From positions 1 through 6,214 of the forward strand of contig JAYELZ010000026.1 in assembly GCA_034717835.1 (NCBI GenBank): a DNA stretch of 6,214 nucleotides, in the 5' to 3' direction. The notes beneath the pieces were generated by a model. It was not told the DNA's origin and ran no database searches. It worked only from the letters and a program-made list of their open reading frames with translations. Origin of the DNA: G713 sp034717835. GTDB taxonomy: Bacteria; Chloroflexota; Anaerolineae; B4-G1; SLSP01. This document shows, one piece after another, positions 4,230-6,214 of this stretch. The position numbers and the translations under genes are program-made. The number at the start of each line of letters is the position of its first letter. Within the stretch, counting starts at the first letter, position 1.

Positions 4230-5624
4230 ATGTCAGCACAACGACTTACCATCATTGGCGGCGGGCCGGGAGGTTACGTCGCTGCGATTCGCGCCGCGCA
4301 GTTGGGACTGCCGGTCACGCTCATCGAGCGCGATAAACTAGGCGGGGTCTGTCTTAACTGGGGCTGCATCCCCACCAAATCCCTCCTGCGGAACGCGGAG
4401 GTCGCCCGCTTGCTGGGCGAAGGACGCAAGTTTGGCTTTAGCGTCACCGAGGTGACGTTGGATTACAGCGTGGCTGTGAAGCGCAGCCGTAAAGTCTCCG
4501 CCCGGCTCGTCAAAGGCGTCGACCTGCTACTGCGCAAAAATGGCGTCAAGGTTATCCGGGGAGAGGGACGGCTAATCACGCCCCACACGGTAGCGGTGAC
4601 ACTCAACGAGGGCGGCCACCGCACAGTGGAATCCGAGGCCATCATCTTAGCCACCGGCTCCCGCGCCCGCGCCATCCCCGGCGTGACGGTGGACGGCGAG
4701 CGCGTGCTCACCGCCCGCGAGGCGCTGGAACGCCGCACCCTGCCTGTTTCCGCCATCATCATCGGCGCCGGCCCCATCGGCCTGGAGTTCGCCACCATCT
4801 GGAGCTCCTACGGCACAGACGTGACCGTCGTTGAGATGCAGGAGCAGATCCTCCCCACCGAGGACGCGGAGGCCGCGCAGCAACTGGCGCGCGCGTTGCG
4901 CCGCCAACGGATCAAGACGCATACCTCCACCCGCGTGGAAAGTGTCACCAGCGATACGGACAGGGTGCATGTCCAAGTCAGCGGCCCGCGAGGCGCAAAA
5001 ACCTTGCACGCAGAGCTCGCCTTGATCGCCACCGGGGTGCGGCCCAACAGTGAGGAGCTGGGGCTGACCGCGGCCGGCGTAGCGACCAATCACGGCTGGG
5101 TCACGGTTGATGAATTCATGCGCACCAACGTTCTTTCCATCTACGCCATCGGCGACCTGAATGGCGTCCTCCCGCTAGCGCACGTCGCCTCTGCGCAAGG
5201 CATCCTGGCCGTGGAACAGCTGGCCGGCCAGCAACCCGCCCCCTTCAACGTGAACGCCATTCCCCGCGGTACTTACACCAGCCCGCAGGTCGCCTCCTTC
5301 GGCCTCAACGCAGCGCAGGCTAGAGAGCAAGGCTTGGCGGTAGCCGTGGGCAGCTATTCATTCATGGCCAACGGCAAGGCGCTAGGGCTAGATGAAAACC
5401 AGGGCTTCGTCAAAATCGTCGCGGAGCAGGAGAGCCAGCAACTACTCGGTGCCGTCATCGTCGGCCCAGAGGCGACGGAACTGCTGCCGGAACTGGTCTT
5501 GGCGCAACATGCGGGCCTGACGCCCACCGATATCGCGCGCGCCGTCCACGCACACCCCACGCTCAACGAGGTGACGATGGAAGCGGCGCATAACGTCTTC
5601 GGGAAAGCGATCCACAGCGTATAA
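4230..5624 (+). CDS. lpd: Dihydrolipoyl dehydrogenase (E3 component)
   Basis: This flavoprotein reoxidises the dihydrolipoyl groups of 2-oxoacid dehydrogenase complexes and of the glycine cleavage H protein, passing electrons through a disulfide and FAD to NAD+. From ATG 4230 it has 464 residues, normal for the family. The FAD site is IIGGGPGGYVAAIRAA (8-23). The redox pair is C41 and C46 in GGVCLNWGCIPTK (38-50). The NAD-binding site is IIIGAGPIGLEFA (176-188), and E202 at the end of the next strand favours NAD over NADP. The second FAD motif is IYAIGDLNG (304-312). HAHPTLNE (440-447) at the dimer interface supplies catalytic H442 and E447. All active-site residues are present, so mercuric or glutathione reductase is unlikely. 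No E1, E2 or glycine-cleavage gene lies nearby, so the enzyme may be shared between complexes. The 170 bases upstream hold repeat DNA and no strong promoter. Confidence 0.96.
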   Translation: MSAQRLTIIGGGPGGYVAAIRAAQLGLPVTLIERDKLGGVCLNWGCIPTKSLLRNAEVARLLGEGRKFGFSVTEVTLDYSVAVKRSRKVSARLVKGVDLLLRKNGVKVIRGEGRLITPHTVAVTLNEGGHRTVESEAIILATGSRARAIPGVTVDGERVLTAREALERRTLPVSAIIIGAGPIGLEFATIWSSYGTDVTVVEMQEQILPTEDAEAAQQLARALRRQRIKTHTSTRVESVTSDTDRVHVQVSGPRGAKTLHAELALIATGVRPNSEELGLTAAGVATNHGWVTVDEFMRTNVLSIYAIGDLNGVLPLAHVASAQGILAVEQLAGQQPAPFNVNAIPRGTYTSPQVASFGLNAAQAREQGLAVAVGSYSFMANGKALGLDENQGFVKIVAEQESQQLLGAVIVGPEATELLPELVLAQHAGLTPTDIARAVHAHPTLNEVTMEAAHNVFGKAIHSV

Positions 5625-5647
5625 AGTTAACTGGTGGAATTTTTCAG

Positions 5648-5694
5648 GACGCAGATTCGCGCGGATTTCCGCAGATAAAATAGAAAATCAGCGT
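5648..5694. repeat. Ten-base tandem repeat, CGCRGATTTN type
   Basis: Three consecutive 10-base units start at 5650, 5660 and 5670 (CGCAGATTCG, CGCGGATTTC, CGCAGATAAA). They are followed by AATCAGCGTG (5686-5695), a decayed end. Similar ACGCAGATT strings are, from memory, frequent in intergenic DNA of Chloroflexota and cyanobacteria. It follows the lpd stop codon by about 25 bases. Confidence 0.6.
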
Positions 5695-5695
5695 G

Positions 5696-5750
5696 CAGCT
5701 ACGTCCTAAAGGAGCTATTCCCACCCGCTACCGGGGGATGGCTGAGTAGC
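5696..5750. other. Structured GC-rich segment, possible RNA or element end
   Basis: CCCG (5724-5727) pairs with CGGG (5732-5735) around CTAC, and flanking CC and GG extend this stem past a bulged A. GTAGC (5746-5750) can pair with GCTAC at 5698-5702 or at 5727-5731, and its last four bases with GCTA at 5714-5717, so alternative folds compete. I do not recognise a riboswitch class. Closely spaced hairpins of this kind also occur at the ends of IS200/IS605-type elements, but no tnpA or tnpB is near. The segment lies in the 412-base gap between lpd and truB, which otherwise holds repeats and no gene. Confidence 0.3.
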
Positions 5751-5751
5751 A

Positions 5752-5773
5752 ACCAAAAAATTAACCTTTTGGT
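5752..5773. repeat. Seven-base hairpin in the lpd-truB gap
   Basis: ACCAAAA (5752-5758) is perfectly complementary to TTTTGGT (5767-5773) around an eight-base loop. The stem is AT-rich and no T tract follows, so it is a poor intrinsic terminator. Confidence 0.35.
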
Positions 5774-5807
5774 AGGCCAGGTTGAATATCTTTACACCAA
5801 AACTCGA

Positions 5808-5860
5808 TTTTTCTCAGTGCCCTCCGCGTCTCCGTGGTGAATTATCTTTTTCAAGGAACC
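5808..5860. repeat. Duplicated segment, copy A
   Basis: This 53-base stretch is nearly identical to 5983-6036: both share a T tract, CTCAGTGCCC, CGCGTCTCCGTGGTGA, a TATCTTTTTCA block and GGAACC. They differ at two bases after GGTGA and by a small change in the G run near the end. Copy A ends in AAGGAACCCATAA, where copy B runs into the truB start codon. Related CTCTGCGTCTCCGTGGTGA strings are, from memory, common bacterial intergenic repeats. Confidence 0.9.
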
Positions 5861-5868
5861 CATAATCT

Positions 5869-5896
5869 TCGCCACTGAGGCGCACAGGCGGGCAGA
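5869..5896. repeat. Degenerate inverted relative of the duplicated segment
   Basis: TCGCCACTGAGGCGC followed by ACAGGCGGGCAGA resembles the reverse complement of the central part of copies A and B (TCACCACGGAGACGC and onward). The match is partial. It would make three copies of one family within 230 bases, one of them inverted. Confidence 0.4.
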
Positions 5897-5982
5897 TTTT
5901 AGAACTTAATTTTTTTCTTAGCAGCTTGGCGGGGAGCTACCTTTACTCAGGGGAAGCAAACTTAATTTTCCTAAAGCTCATT

Positions 5983-6036
5983 TTTTTCTCAGTGCCCTCC
6001 GCGTCTCCGTGGTGAGCTATCTTTTTCAGGGGAACC
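5983..6036. repeat. Duplicated segment, copy B, forming the truB leader
   Basis: This copy matches 5808-5860 at a distance of 175 bases and ends exactly one base before the truB ATG. Its final AGGGGAACC contains the truB ribosome-binding site, so the repeat serves as the immediate 5' leader of that gene. A third partial match to the end of the unit, CTCAGGGGAAGC, lies at about 5946-5957. Confidence 0.9.
6028..6032 (+). promoter_or_regulatory. Shine-Dalgarno site of truB inside the repeat
   Basis: AGGGG lies four bases before the ATG at 6037. The spacing is short but workable. Copy A of the repeat has AAGGA at the same place. Confidence 0.6.
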
Positions 6037-6214
6037 ATGATTGGAATTTTCAACGTCAATAAACCGCTCCACGTGACATCGCACGATGTGGTAAACATCA
6101 TGCGGCGGCTAACGGGAGTGCAGCGCATCGGGCATACCGGCACGTTGGACCCTCTGGCGACCGGGGTGCTGGTACTCCTGGTTGGCCCGGCCACGCGACT
6201 GGCGCGTTTTCTAT
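6037..6214 (+). CDS. truB: tRNA pseudouridine-55 synthase, N-terminal part (truncated by the window)
   Basis: TruB isomerises uridine 55 in the T-loop of almost all elongator tRNAs. The 59 codons present begin M-I-G-I-F-N-V-N-K-P, the standard family start, with K9-P10 in the conserved N-K-P motif and T14-S15 just after it. R30-IGHTGTLDPLATGVL carries the catalytic aspartate D38, and V-G-x-A-T (50-54) follows as in other TruB proteins. The frame runs off the right edge at 6214, so roughly four fifths of the protein is missing. The ATG is fixed by AGGGG at 6028-6032 and by the family N-terminus. The usual neighbours rbfA and infB are not upstream; a 412-base gap of repeats separates it from lpd, so it probably starts its own transcription unit or is read through from lpd. 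Confidence 0.93.
   Translation, partial: MIGIFNVNKPLHVTSHDVVNIMRRLTGVQRIGHTGTLDPLATGVLVLLVGPATRLARFL

Noticed and set aside
4647..5093. Long minus-strand frame of 148 codons opposite lpd
   Set aside because: It is rich in Gly, Ala, Asp and His, fully antisense to conserved NAD-binding codons, and has no ribosome-binding site I can support.
5943..6194. Open frame of 83 codons on the minus strand
   Set aside because: It is antisense to truB and to copy B of the leader repeat. Its H-H-G-D-A-E-G-T-E-K-K segment is a familiar artefact of translating this repeat type.

Overview
The window looks like a chromosomal stretch from a member of the Chloroflexota (Anaerolineae- or Caldilineae-like). The assignment is an inference. 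It rests on the hydrophobic C-terminal tail LYLPLILRN on the protein that enters at the left edge, a type of tail I associate with secreted Chloroflexota proteins, on fairly GC-rich codon use, and on intergenic gaps full of short repeats. The genes are ordinary housekeeping genes. No CRISPR array, tRNA, rRNA, phage gene or intact transposase is visible.

Layout. Positions 1-216 (+) hold the end of a beta-rich, probably extracellular protein. It converges on dgt (294-1445, -), a dGTP triphosphohydrolase-like HD-domain enzyme. Next is a 183-base gap with a two-hairpin repeat, then a small four-helix membrane protein of unknown function (1629-2036, -). The 270-base gap from 2037 to 2306 is divergent and carries two unrelated 7-base tandem arrays, a candidate promoter for the membrane protein, and a perfect inverted repeat with TATAAT that ends at the start codon of the next gene. 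On the + strand follow rluB (2307-3065, 23S rRNA pseudouridine synthase), a MITE-like inverted-repeat element (3122-3265), cmk (3379-4059, cytidylate kinase), a repeat-derived spacer, lpd (4230-5624, dihydrolipoyl dehydrogenase), a 412-base repeat-rich gap, and the first 59 codons of truB (6037 to the edge, tRNA pseudouridine-55 synthase).

Functionally, dgt and cmk act on nucleotide pools, rluB and truB modify rRNA and tRNA, and lpd serves 2-oxoacid dehydrogenase or glycine cleavage complexes whose other subunits are not present here. The rluB-cmk order is common in bacteria, but here a repeat element separates the two. The genes probably form several transcription units rather than one operon.

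The most unusual part is the non-coding DNA. Nearly every gap holds a different repeat family, and in several places the repeats touch or form translation-initiation regions: the truB ribosome-binding site lies in one copy of a duplicated segment, the membrane protein leader contains ten heptads, and the rluB palindrome abuts its ATG. I found no convincing new multi-gene system. Two start codons differ from the longest open frames: cmk is placed at 3379 and lpd at 4230, both because of a preceding Shine-Dalgarno sequence.
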